Assembly (NCBI GenBank): GCA_945862065.1
Contig: CAMAWT010000008.1
Coordinates: forward strand, 62,001 to 126,000
Direction: 5' to 3'
DNA length: 64,000 bases
Source: Flavobacterium psychrophilum
GTDB taxonomy: Bacteria > Bacteroidota > Bacteroidia > Flavobacteriales > Flavobacteriaceae
Below are positions 15,844-23,844 of this stretch, piece by piece. The translations under genes and the position numbers were made by a program. Each line of letters begins with the position of its first letter. Position 1 is the stretch's first letter. Below the pieces are notes generated by a model, which did not search any database, had not been told where the DNA came from, and was given only the letters and a program-made list of their open reading frames with translations.

Positions 15844-17124
15844 TTATTTTTTATGTTCTAAAATTCCGGCTTTTAAAATTTGCCCAAAATGATACATATC
15901 TTCAAAAGACGAGTACAATGGAACGGGAGCTAAACGAATTACGTTGGGCTCTCTCCAATCCGTTATAACGCCATTTTTCATTAAATAATCAAACAAACTT
16001 CTGCCTTCTCCGTGTAAAAAAACAGACAATTGACAAGCACGTTCTTCTTGATTGGTTGGCGTAATAATTTCGAAAGTACTATCAACTTCTTTGTCAATTT
16101 CGTGCAAAATAAATTCAAGATACGAAGTGATTAAATTTCGTTTTTCAATTAATTTGTCCATTCCAATTTCGTCAAACATATCCACCGAAGCCAAATAAGG
16201 CGCTAATGAAAGTATTGGTAAATTACTTATTTGCCATCCGTCGGCACCTTGAACCGGGTCGAACGTTTGTTCCATTTTAAATCGACGTTCTTTATTGTGT
16301 CCCCACCAACCTGCAAAACGATGCATTTTGGATTGGTGGTGTTTTTCATGTATAAAACAACCTGACGCGTTTCCTGGTCCTGAGTTCATGTATTTGTAAC
16401 TGCACCACGAAGCAAAATCGGCATTCCAATTATGTAAATCAAGTTTGATGTTTCCGGCAGCGTGTGCCAAGTCGAAACCTACATAAGCGCCCACTTTGTG
16501 ACCCGCTTTCACAATAGCTTCCATGTCAAAAACTTGTCCGGTATAATAATTAACTCCGCCAAAAAGAACCAAAGCAAGTTCGTCACCCACTTCTTCAATT
16601 TTAGAAATAATATCTTCTAGGCGAATGTTGTGTTCGCCATCTCGGCGTTTTATTTCAACAATTGTAGTTGCAGGATCTAAACCATGATGCGCTACTTGCG
16701 ATTGAAACATATATTGATCTGAAGGAAATGCTTTTTCTTCACAAATGATTTTAAATCTTTTTGCTGTTGGTCTATAAAACGAAACCATCAATAAATGAAG
16801 GTTTACCGTTAGTGTATTCATCACGGTAATTTCAGAAGGTAAAGCACCAACAATTTTACTTAGCGGGTTTGCAAAACGTTCGTGGTAATCCCACCAAGGT
16901 TTTTCTGCATAAAAATGACCTTCAACAGCTAGGTTTGCCCAGTCGTTCATCACATCGTCCACATATTTTTTGGTACGTTTGGGTTGTAATCCCAACGAGT
17001 TTCCTGTAAAATAAATTACGTTTTTATCATTATGCTGTGGAAAAATAAATTCGTTTCTATAGGTGTTTAACGGATCTTGTTGATCCAGCTGCTGTGCAAA
17101 TTGAAGCGTGTTTTGAAAAGTCAT
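15844..17124 (-). CDS. kynU: Kynureninase
   Basis: A PLP enzyme cleaving kynurenine or 3-hydroxykynurenine to (3-hydroxy)anthranilate and alanine. The 426-residue length is right. Seen are YFTGNSLGLQPK (38-49), the WWDYHERFANPL block (77-88), the PLP-pocket GFDLAHAAGN (216-225, Asp218 and His221) and the Schiff-base lysine in SYKYMNSGPGN (Lys244). With kmo it gives two successive steps from kynurenine to 3-hydroxyanthranilate; tryptophan dioxygenase and formamidase are not in the window. It is first of a two-gene unit with the arginase-family gene. A near-consensus box TACTTTTA lies at 17146-17153. Confidence 0.96.
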   Translation of the reverse strand: MTFQNTLQFAQQLDQQDPLNTYRNEFIFPQHNDKNVIYFTGNSLGLQPKRTKKYVDDVMNDWANLAVEGHFYAEKPWWDYHERFANPLSKIVGALPSEITVMNTLTVNLHLLMVSFYRPTAKRFKIICEEKAFPSDQYMFQSQVAHHGLDPATTIVEIKRRDGEHNIRLEDIISKIEEVGDELALVLFGGVNYYTGQVFDMEAIVKAGHKVGAYVGFDLAHAAGNIKLDLHNWNADFASWCSYKYMNSGPGNASGCFIHEKHHQSKMHRFAGWWGHNKERRFKMEQTFDPVQGADGWQISNLPILSLAPYLASVDMFDEIGMDKLIEKRNLITSYLEFILHEIDKEVDSTFEIITPTNQEERACQLSVFLHGEGRSLFDYLMKNGVITDWREPNVIRLAPVPLYSSFEDMYHFGQILKAGILEHKK

Positions 17125-17534
17125 TTTGGTGTTTTTTATAAGGTGTAAAAGTAAACATTTTTTTTTTAATTAGGCATTAGGCAAAAGGCAAAAGTGATTA
17201 GTGACTAGTGATTAGCGAATGAGCGAATTTGAAAATGTGTTAATTTGAAAATTAATTAAATATTGACATTAATATTGCAACTGACATTGATTTTTGACAT
17301 TGCAATTGAAATTGATTTTTGTTTTTGATTTTTGAAATTGACATTGAAATTGACATTGTAATTGATTTTTGATATTGCCATTGAACTTGCGTGAGGGGTA
17401 GCAGCGGAAAGCCCACAGCAACCTGAAGCGTCAGCGGAGGGTTGCGAGGACTTGCAGCGGATGACCCGACCCCGTTTTTAGTGATTTTTCTATTTTAGAT
17501 AAATGATGTAAACGGGGGCACGCCCAAAAATAAT
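17125..17534. repeat. Gene-free region: short tandem words, ATTGACATTGAA low-complexity tract and a hairpin element
   Basis: No gene is seen in 410 bases. 17165-17230 holds words of the GGCATTAGGCAAAAGGCAAAAGTGATTAGTGA kind that recur near 48605-48645 and 48980-49050. 17261-17390 is a degenerate repeat of ATTGACATTGAAATTGATTTTT. 17388-17528 is element G, described separately. Confidence 0.6.
17388..17528. repeat. GC-richer intergenic element G (GCGTGAGGGG...GGGCACGCCC)
   Basis: Starts GCGTGAGGGGTAGCAGCGGA and ends CGGGGGCACGCCCAAA. It contains an internal hairpin, GCAACCTGAAGCGTCAGCGGAGGGTTGC, and CCCGACCCCGTTTTT...AACGGGGGC arms. It is markedly more GC-rich than its surroundings. A related element (H) lies beside hutU at 40321-40493. 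Confidence 0.65.
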
Positions 17535-17897
17535 TTAGTCTTCTCTGTGTACTTTTGTTAAATCGAAAGCGGGTGTGCAAACCGAAATATATTCGCACAA
17601 AAAATCAAACGGATTGGAATATTGCACACGGGTGTTTTTTTCTATTTTGATGGATTGACCCGCTTCTAGAATGATGATTTCGTCGTGAATAATAAACTGT
17701 TTTTTGCCTGAAATTACATAAGTATATTCATCAAATTCTGGCGTTTGAAAAGGTTCGCTCCAACCTGGTGGCGCAATCATGTGGGCAATGGAAATGTCTT
17801 TGTTTTGAGTGGTGGCGTTGCCATGATGTTCTTCGATGAGTTTGCCATCTGTTGTTGGTACTACGAAAGGATTTGTTTGAATGAAATACTTTTTCAT
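17535..17897 (-). CDS. Small cupin-domain protein
   Basis: A 120-residue single-domain cupin. The two beta-barrel motifs can be followed: a first motif around PPGWSEPFQTPEFDEYTYVISG (Glu and Tyr-rich, degenerate for metal-binding His) and a second around ILEAGQSIKIEKNTRVQYSNP. It is shorter than 3-hydroxyanthranilate dioxygenase and lacks that enzyme's metal pattern, so I do not assign it to the kynurenine route despite proximity. It follows the HerA-like gene after 4 bases and is likely cotranscribed with it. A sensor, isomerase or metal-binding role is possible. Confidence 0.78.
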   Translation of the reverse strand: MKKYFIQTNPFVVPTTDGKLIEEHHGNATTQNKDISIAHMIAPPGWSEPFQTPEFDEYTYVISGKKQFIIHDEIIILEAGQSIKIEKNTRVQYSNPFDFLCEYISVCTPAFDLTKVHRED

Positions 17898-17901
17898 AAG
17901 G

Positions 17902-19416
17902 TTATTTTTTTAAGATTTTCATCAATACACCAAAGGCACCTCTAATAAAACTTGCGCTGGTTACTACTTTTATTACCGATTTTCCTATAACTTCTGTAGT
18001 ACTTGGTTCGTTGGATTTTGTTTCTTGCGTTTCTTCTTGTTGCACTTCTTGCGCTTGATTGGCGGCTTCTATTTTTTTGTTTAATAATTCGTAGGCGCTT
18101 TCTCTATCAAGCTCTTCAGCGTATTTTTTGACCAATTTAGAATTGGAATTGATGGTTTCAATTTCGTCATCGGTTAAAATATCCATTCTGCTCATAGGAG
18201 CACGGAGCATGGTTGCAGCAAGAGGCGTTGGAATTCCTTTTTCGTTCAAGGCGGTGATGAACGCTTCTCCAATTCCGAGTGACGTCAGCACTTCGTCGGT
18301 TTTGTAAAAAGCAGATGTAGGATAATTGTCGGCGGTTTGCTTTATGGCTTGGCGATCATCGGCAGTGAAAGCACGCAACGCATGTTGGATTTTGAGTCCT
18401 AATTGTGCCAAAACACCTTTGGGAATATCCATTGGGTTTTGGGTAATAAAATAAACGCCAATTCCTTTAGATCGAATGAGTTTGATAATGGTTTCAATTT
18501 GGTTTAATAACGTTTTGCTTGCTTCATTAAATATAAGGTGGGCTTCGTCAATGAAAAGCACCAATTCGGGTTGATCGGCATCGCCTTTTTCTGGCATTTG
18601 TTGGTAAATTTCAGACAGCAAACTCAACATAAATGTCGAAAACAATTTAGGTTTATCTTGAATGTCAGTGAGACGTAATATATTAATGTATCCTTTTCCG
18701 TTTTCGTCGATTCTTAATAAGTCATCAATTTCGAATGATTTTTCGCCAAAAAACAAATCGCCACCTTGCTGCTCAAGTTCAATGATTTTTCTAAGAATTG
18801 TTCCCGTAGTTGCGGTTGAAATTTTTCCGTATTCTTCACTGATTTCGTCTTTTCCTTCTTCGGTAATGAAATTAAGGACTTTTTTAATGTCTTTTAAATC
18901 AAGTATTGGTAAACTTTTATCATCACAATATTTAAAAATAACCGAGATCACTCCAGCTTGCGTATCGTTTAAGTCTAAAATTCTAGAAAAAAGTACAGGT
19001 CCAAATTCTGAAACAGTCGCACGTAATCGAACCCCGTTTTGGTCAGAAAGAGTTAGCAATTCAACAGGAAAAGCTTGTTTGGTATAAGGTATGTTTATTT
19101 TTTGATGACGTTCAATGATGAAATCTTTTTCTTCACCCTCGGCAGCAATACCAGAGAAATCACCTTTAATGTCCATCATTAAAACTGGAATTCCGAACGA
19201 CGAAAGTTGTTCAGAAAAAACCTGAATGGTCTTGGTTTTGCCCGTACCAGTCGCCCCAGCAATGAGTCCGTGACGGTTTAAGGTTTTTAACGGAATTTTC
19301 ACTTGGGCTTCACTAATTACTTCATTTTGTAGTAAAGCGGCGCCCATTGAGATGCTTTCCCCTTTTGAAGCGTAACCTTCTTGAATTTCTTTGATAAACG
19401 ACTCTTTTGTGCTCAT
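17902..19416 (-). CDS. HerA-like ATPase (DUF853 family)
   Basis: A 504-residue P-loop ATPase of the FtsK/HerA superfamily. Walker A is GATGTGKT (54-61) and Walker B is LVLFIDEAHLIF; the arrangement PVLMMDIKGDFSG in between and the sensor segment ITQNPMDIP are typical of the DUF853 group (YjgR-like). A basic, Gln/Glu-rich linker and a hydrophobic C-terminal tail (SFIRGAFGVLMKILKK) follow. Family members are widespread and poorly characterised; a DNA- or protein-translocating motor is inferred only from homology. No NurA nuclease partner is adjacent. Upstream lies a 398-base divergent region shared with exbB. Confidence 0.9.
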   Translation of the reverse strand: MSTKESFIKEIQEGYASKGESISMGAALLQNEVISEAQVKIPLKTLNRHGLIAGATGTGKTKTIQVFSEQLSSFGIPVLMMDIKGDFSGIAAEGEEKDFIIERHQKINIPYTKQAFPVELLTLSDQNGVRLRATVSEFGPVLFSRILDLNDTQAGVISVIFKYCDDKSLPILDLKDIKKVLNFITEEGKDEISEEYGKISTATTGTILRKIIELEQQGGDLFFGEKSFEIDDLLRIDENGKGYINILRLTDIQDKPKLFSTFMLSLLSEIYQQMPEKGDADQPELVLFIDEAHLIFNEASKTLLNQIETIIKLIRSKGIGVYFITQNPMDIPKGVLAQLGLKIQHALRAFTADDRQAIKQTADNYPTSAFYKTDEVLTSLGIGEAFITALNEKGIPTPLAATMLRAPMSRMDILTDDEIETINSNSKLVKKYAEELDRESAYELLNKKIEAANQAQEVQQEETQETKSNEPSTTEVIGKSVIKVVTSASFIRGAFGVLMKILKK

Positions 19417-19814
19417 TTGTTGCTCGATTTTGGTTTTAAACGTCTTTTTGTTGGCGCAAGTTAATATTTTTTACTTTTTTTAAATATAATAAATAGGCAA
19501 AAATCAATAAAAATAAGAATGAAAATAAAGTTATCAAACATTATACGAATCATTGTTGATAAAACGTTATTATAATTCATGAGTTTTTTATTTTCGTAAA
19601 GTATTAATTTTCAGTTCGTTTTAATTACTATATTCGCTGTTTGCTACTATTTTTGTAAGATTCACATTATTTAGAGTTAAGCTAATGTTATTAAAGCAAA
19701 AAAAAATTTTTTTATTTGAAGTAAAAATATAAATTTGCTCCAATTGATAATTAATTTCAATTTAAAACAATTAATAAATTAAAAAACTATTAAAAACTAT
19801 TAAAATTTTAAAAA
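19417..19814. other. AT-rich divergent region between the HerA-like gene and exbB
   Basis: A 398-base, very AT-rich gap without a credible gene. It carries candidate plus-strand -7 boxes at 19648-19655 (TATTTTTG) and 19730-19737 (TAAATTTG). No minus-strand box with full consensus was found for the HerA-like gene. Confidence 0.55.
19730..19737 (+). promoter_or_regulatory. -7 promoter box (TAAATTTG) of the exbB-tonB operon
   Basis: TAAATTTG matches TAnnTTTG and gives a leader of roughly 70 bases. TATTTTTG at 19648-19655 is an alternative. Confidence 0.45.
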
Positions 19815-20630
19815 ATGGCAAACGTTAAAAAAGAAAAAGGTTCAAATGGTGGCGGAATGGCTACAGGATTAATTATTCTAGCATGTATTGCAGTTGGAAC
19901 AATCATTTGGAAATTCGTAATGGGTAGTGCAACAAACTTTGAAGGTGGAAATCCAGAAACAGGTCACCCATTGAATACATTAGGGATGGTTTACAAAGGA
20001 GGATTTATCGTACCCGTTTTATTAGGTATGTTCTTAATGGTTATTGTATTTTCATTTGAAAGATTTTTTGTTATCTCTAAAGCAGCAGGAAAAAACAACT
20101 TAAACGCTTTTATGACCAAAGTTCAAGGGTCTGTAACTAGCGGAAACATTGACGAAGCTATCGAAGCTTGTAACGCACAACAAGGTTCTGTTGCAAATGC
20201 AATAAAATCAGCTTTAGTAAAATTCCAAGATGTTAAAAAAGAAGGATTTACAAGCGAAGAAGCAGCTGAAATGATTCACAAAGAAATCGAAGAAGCTACA
20301 ACTCTTGAAATGCCAATGTTAGAGAAACACATGACTATTCTTTCTACATTAGTGTCATTAGGTACATTAGGTGGATTATTAGGAACAGTATCTGGGATGA
20401 TCAAAGCGTTTGGTGCATTAGCATCTGCTGGAACTCCAGACCAAGCTGCACTTGCAACAGGTATCTCTGAAGCACTTATCAACACAGCTACAGGTATTGC
20501 AACTTCTGCTTTAGCAATCGTTATGTACAACTTCTTTAACTCTAAAATCGATACGTTGACTTACTCAATTGATGAGGCTGGTACTACCATTGTTAACACG
20601 TACAGAAGATTAAGAGGAAGTTTAAAATAA
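19815..20630 (+). CDS. exbB: MotA/TolQ/ExbB proton channel protein
   Basis: A 271-residue ExbB-type protein, the pentameric part of the inner-membrane motor that uses proton flow to energise TonB. The protein has an extra N-terminal membrane helix (about 17-36), then TM1 (about 62-84), a cytoplasmic region, and the conserved core LEKHMTILSTLVSLGTLGGLLGTVSGMIKAF (about 168-198) followed by TM3 (about 215-240) in the ISEALINTATGIATSALAIVMYN block. These GLLGTV and TATG features are diagnostic. It heads a tight run with two exbD genes and tonB. Confidence 0.95.
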   Translation: MANVKKEKGSNGGGMATGLIILACIAVGTIIWKFVMGSATNFEGGNPETGHPLNTLGMVYKGGFIVPVLLGMFLMVIVFSFERFFVISKAAGKNNLNAFMTKVQGSVTSGNIDEAIEACNAQQGSVANAIKSALVKFQDVKKEGFTSEEAAEMIHKEIEEATTLEMPMLEKHMTILSTLVSLGTLGGLLGTVSGMIKAFGALASAGTPDQAALATGISEALINTATGIATSALAIVMYNFFNSKIDTLTYSIDEAGTTIVNTYRRLRGSLK

Positions 20631-20673
20631 TACGTATAGAAATTATTTCTATAACTAAGTAAAAGATAAAATT

Positions 20674-21300
20674 ATGGCTAAAGTAAAAATGTCCAAAAAC
20701 GCAGCGTCTATTGATATGACGGCGATGTGTGATGTGGCCTTTCTTTTGCTTACTTTCTTTATCCTTACGGCTACTGCAAAAGTGCCAGAACCAATTACCG
20801 TTGATACACCAAGCTCAACCAACAAAACAAAATTACCATCAGATAAATTGGTAGTTGTAACTGTTGGAGGCGGAAAAGAAAACGTGTTCTTTGATTTAAA
20901 AGGAAGAGAGATTCGTAAAAGAACACTCGAATTGATGGGTGATAAATATAAAGTGGAGTTCACTGAAGAAGAAAAAAATCAATTTGCATTGATGGAAGGC
21001 TTTGGAGTTCCAATAGAAGGATTGAGCCAATTATTAAAATTGAGTAGCGCTGATAGAAACCAGCCAGGAACACAAGTGGGTATTCCTTTTGATTCTATCA
21101 ATAACCAATTAAAAGATTGGATTTATACCGCTCGTCAAGCGAATATTGAATTAAATCCAGATGGAGAAGAATTGAAGTTTGCTTTGAAAGGTGATGCTAA
21201 ATTGCAATACCCAAAAATCAAAAAAGTAATGGATATTTACCAAGCGCAGGACATCAATACATTTGATTTGGTGACGGGTTTAAGAGGTAAAGACTACTAA
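20674..21300 (+). CDS. exbD: ExbD/TolR biopolymer transport protein, first copy
   Basis: A 208-residue ExbD-type protein. The single N-terminal helix (about 15-37, DMTAMCDVAFLLLTFFILTA) carries Asp20, equivalent to the protonatable Asp of ExbD. The periplasmic part is longer than in E. coli ExbD (141 residues), with an inserted segment around 85-125. It is the first of two exbD genes, as usual in Bacteroidota, where exbB-exbD1-exbD2-tonB clusters are known (for instance in Flavobacterium psychrophilum). The second copy follows 18 bases later. Confidence 0.93.
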   Translation: MAKVKMSKNAASIDMTAMCDVAFLLLTFFILTATAKVPEPITVDTPSSTNKTKLPSDKLVVVTVGGGKENVFFDLKGREIRKRTLELMGDKYKVEFTEEEKNQFALMEGFGVPIEGLSQLLKLSSADRNQPGTQVGIPFDSINNQLKDWIYTARQANIELNPDGEELKFALKGDAKLQYPKIKKVMDIYQAQDINTFDLVTGLRGKDY

Positions 21301-21318
21301 TAATTAAAAAAATATAAA

Positions 21319-21870
21319 ATGGCTGAATTAAATACTGGCGACGGTGGTGGTAAAAAAGGCGGCGGTAAAGTAAGAAGTAAAAAGCAAAACTCCAAAGTAG
21401 ATTTGACCGCAATGGTTGACTTGGCGTTCCTTTTGATCACTTTCTTTATGTTGACTACCTCATTGTCTAAGCCACAAGCTATGAATTTGGGTTTACCTGA
21501 AGATAAAGTTGATGAACCTGTAGAAAACATAAAAGTTGATGAGCGTAGAACATTAACTATTTTATTAGGTGAAAACAATCAAATACAATGGTTTCACGGA
21601 TTGTTGGCTACACCAATTGCAGGTCCTAAAACTGCAGTATATGGTAAAAACGGTTTGCGTAAACAAGTTTTAAAACTAGTTAACGAAGTGCCTCAATTAA
21701 CAGGTGAGCCTAAAAAAGGACTAATTGTAATCATCAAACCAACTAAAAAATCTACTTATAGAAATTTAGTAGATGTTTTAGATGAAATGGCTATTTCAGG
21801 TGTAGAAACGTATGCAATTGTAAATGATATTACTCCTGAAGAATTAAAATTAGTACAACCTAAACCATAA
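21319..21870 (+). CDS. exbD: ExbD/TolR biopolymer transport protein, second copy
   Basis: A 183-residue ExbD-type protein with a Gly/Lys-rich cytoplasmic N-terminus (1-27) and a helix at about 28-50 containing the conserved Asp34 (LTAMVDLAFLLITFFML). The periplasmic domain is a standard ExbD fold ending in DVLDEMAISGVETYAIVNDI. It differs enough from the first copy that the two probably form a heteromeric stator rather than being a recent duplication. tonB follows after 12 bases. Confidence 0.93.
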   Translation: MAELNTGDGGGKKGGGKVRSKKQNSKVDLTAMVDLAFLLITFFMLTTSLSKPQAMNLGLPEDKVDEPVENIKVDERRTLTILLGENNQIQWFHGLLATPIAGPKTAVYGKNGLRKQVLKLVNEVPQLTGEPKKGLIVIIKPTKKSTYRNLVDVLDEMAISGVETYAIVNDITPEELKLVQPKP

Positions 21871-21882
21871 AAACTAGTAGAG

Positions 21883-22689
21883 ATGAAATTAGACCTATTA
21901 AATAGACAATGGTTAGAGATTGTTTTTGAAGGACGTAACAAGAGTTATGGTGCATATACGTTGCGTAAAGAGAACTCAAAAACATTGGTAAGAGCACTTA
22001 TTATTGGTGCTGTATTATTTACTGTTGCTGTTGCAGCTCCTGTAATTGCTGATATAATTGGTAATGCAAGTAATGACGACGATGCAGATTTGAACAAAAA
22101 AATTGTAACCATTAAGTTGCCACCAAAAGAAGAAAAACCTAAAGAAAATCTTCCACCACCGCCACCGCCACCTCCAAAAGTAGATCAAATTAAATTTGTG
22201 AAGCCGGTTGTTGCTAAAACGGAAGATGTTACTGAAGAGCCACCAAAAATGAAAGAATTGGAGGATAAAAAAATCAGTGATAAAACGGTTGAAGGTGATC
22301 CAGATGCTCCGCAAACATTAGGACCTATTGGTGATGGACCAAAAGAAGCAGCTGTAACGGAAGATAACAGCGTGTACAACATGGCTGGTATTGAGGTGAA
22401 ACCTGATTTTCCTGGAGGAATTGATAAATTCTATAAATTTGTAGGAAACAAATTCCAAGCACCAGAGGATGAAGAATTCAAAGGTGGAAAAGTTTTTGTT
22501 TCATTTGTAGTTGAAAAAGATGGTTCACTTACAGACATAAAAGTTTTAAGAGATCCAGGTTTTGGTACAGCTAAAGAAGCATTGAGAGTACTTAATGCAA
22601 GTCCAAGATGGGCCCCAGGCGAGCAGAATGGTAAAAAAGTGAGAGTTCAATACTCACTTCCTATTAACATTCAAGCTGCTTCAGAATAA
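21883..22689 (+). CDS. tonB: TonB energy-transducing protein
   Basis: A 268-residue TonB. The cytoplasmic N-terminus (WLEIVFEGRNKSYGAYTLRK) is the conserved pre-anchor block of Bacteroidota TonB proteins. A transmembrane anchor covers about 37-60, a proline-rich periplasm-spanning region with eight consecutive prolines lies near 90, and a C-terminal TonB domain (about 165-268) has GKVFVSFVVEKDGSLTDIKV and PRWAPGEQNGKKVRVQYSLP. It should energise SusC-type receptors such as the two in this window. Its stop overlaps the next start by one base. Confidence 0.95.
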   Translation: MKLDLLNRQWLEIVFEGRNKSYGAYTLRKENSKTLVRALIIGAVLFTVAVAAPVIADIIGNASNDDDADLNKKIVTIKLPPKEEKPKENLPPPPPPPPKVDQIKFVKPVVAKTEDVTEEPPKMKELEDKKISDKTVEGDPDAPQTLGPIGDGPKEAAVTEDNSVYNMAGIEVKPDFPGGIDKFYKFVGNKFQAPEDEEFKGGKVFVSFVVEKDGSLTDIKVLRDPGFGTAKEALRVLNASPRWAPGEQNGKKVRVQYSLPINIQAASE

Positions 22690-22922
22690 TGTTTCAAAAT
22701 GCATTACATAAATTCAAGAAGAAATCGCTTAAAGAGCGATTTCTTCTATTTATAGGAATTTTGTTTTTTTTGATTTATTTAACACTTGGGTTGATCGTAA
22801 TTTTCTGGAAAACCTTTCCGTTAAAGTTAGAAACAAATTACAGAATCGCTTTTGGTGTTTTATTAATCGGCTATGCAGCCATTCGTTTCTTGAGATTTTT
22901 TAATGATAACAAAGAAAACTAA
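22689..22922 (+). CDS. Small two-helix membrane protein
   Basis: A 77-residue basic protein with two predicted transmembrane helices (about 19-42 and 47-66). I do not recognise a named family. It starts on the last base of the tonB stop codon (TAATG) and its own stop is directly followed by the next gene's ATG, so it is translationally embedded in the tonB operon. Such small membrane proteins recur between tonB and the PstS-like gene in flavobacteria as far as I recall, but a role in the TonB system is inference from position. Confidence 0.75.
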   Translation: MFQNALHKFKKKSLKERFLLFIGILFFLIYLTLGLIVIFWKTFPLKLETNYRIAFGVLLIGYAAIRFLRFFNDNKEN

Positions 22923-23834
22923 ATGAAAAAATATATATTTATTCTGTTTGTAATTCTTTTTACAGGAACTGCTTTTTTTGTTTCGTGTAAAAATTCTGAA
23001 AATAAAGAAACCATTTTAAAAGGTACGGTTGCCATTCTTGTTGATGAATCGATACAACCAATTGTAGAGGATGTTCAAGCTGTTTTTGAAAGTAAATACG
23101 ATGCCAAGTTGACTTTACTTCCAAAGTCAGAAAAAGAAGCTATTCTCGATTTAGCCAATGATAAAGCTAAAATTATTGTGTTGTCTCGCCGACTAAATGA
23201 AGAGGAAAATAAATTATTCAAACAAAAAAAAATAACACCTAGAGAAACTTTTTTTGCTACAGACGCTATTGCATTTATCAAAAATAAATCGACAAACGAT
23301 ACAATTATAAATTTATCGGATGTTATCGATTTTATGAAAGGTAAAAAAAACAGCATTAAAGGGCTTGTTTTTGATAACCCAAATTCAAGCACTGTAAAAT
23401 ATATGGACAGTTTGGCCGGCTTATCAGAAATTCCAAAAGAGGGTGTTTTTTCGTTCAAAACAAACGATGAAGTGATTCGTTATGTAGAGAAAAACCCAGG
23501 AATGATAGGTGTTGTTGGAATCAATTGGTTATCTCAACCTAAACCAGAATCACAAAAAATAGTTGATAATTTAATTATTTTAAGTGTGAAAAACAATAAT
23601 GGAACGGACTATTTTTTTCCAAGCCAAGAAAACATAGCCACAAAACAATACCCTTTGGCACGTGATTTGTTTATCATAAATTGTCAAGGTTATGAAGGAT
23701 TAGGAATGGGTTTTTCATCTTTCATTTCAGGAGAGATTGGACAACGAATCATCCTTAAATCTGGATTAGCACCTTTCAAAGTTCCGAGTAGAAAACTCAT
23801 CATCAGAAATCAAATTGAAAAAGAATCAAAATAA
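22923..23834 (+). CDS. PstS-like substrate-binding lipoprotein
   Basis: A 303-residue protein related to phosphate ABC-transporter binding proteins. The N-terminus is a lipoprotein signal with Cys22 in FFVSC. The type II periplasmic-binding fold is suggested by VAILVDESIQPIVEDVQAVFESKYDA, by the NPNSSTVKYMDSL segment (PstS-like anion loop) and by PLARDLFI near the C-terminus, a PstS hallmark. No pstC, pstA or pstB gene is nearby, so it may not serve a transporter; it sits inside the TonB operon. Whether it binds phosphate or another oxyanion is not decidable from sequence. Confidence 0.85.
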   Translation: MKKYIFILFVILFTGTAFFVSCKNSENKETILKGTVAILVDESIQPIVEDVQAVFESKYDAKLTLLPKSEKEAILDLANDKAKIIVLSRRLNEEENKLFKQKKITPRETFFATDAIAFIKNKSTNDTIINLSDVIDFMKGKKNSIKGLVFDNPNSSTVKYMDSLAGLSEIPKEGVFSFKTNDEVIRYVEKNPGMIGVVGINWLSQPKPESQKIVDNLIILSVKNNNGTDYFFPSQENIATKQYPLARDLFIINCQGYEGLGMGFSSFISGEIGQRIILKSGLAPFKVPSRKLIIRNQIEKESK

Positions 23835-23844
23835 ATAAATCAAT

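Noticed and set aside
17535..17897. Cupin gene as 3-hydroxyanthranilate 3,4-dioxygenase to extend the kynurenine route
   Set aside because: At 120 residues it is too short and lacks the metal-binding His/Glu pattern of that enzyme. It is coupled to the HerA-like gene, not to kynU.
17902..19416. HerA-like ATPase as part of a HerA-based antiphage defence system
   Set aside because: The DUF853 type differs from defence HerA proteins, and no nuclease, Sir2 or DUF4297 partner is adjacent; the only linked gene is a small cupin.
22015..22314. Minus-strand frame opposite tonB rich in Trp and Arg
   Set aside because: It is the complement of the TonB proline-rich codons and has no start context of its own.
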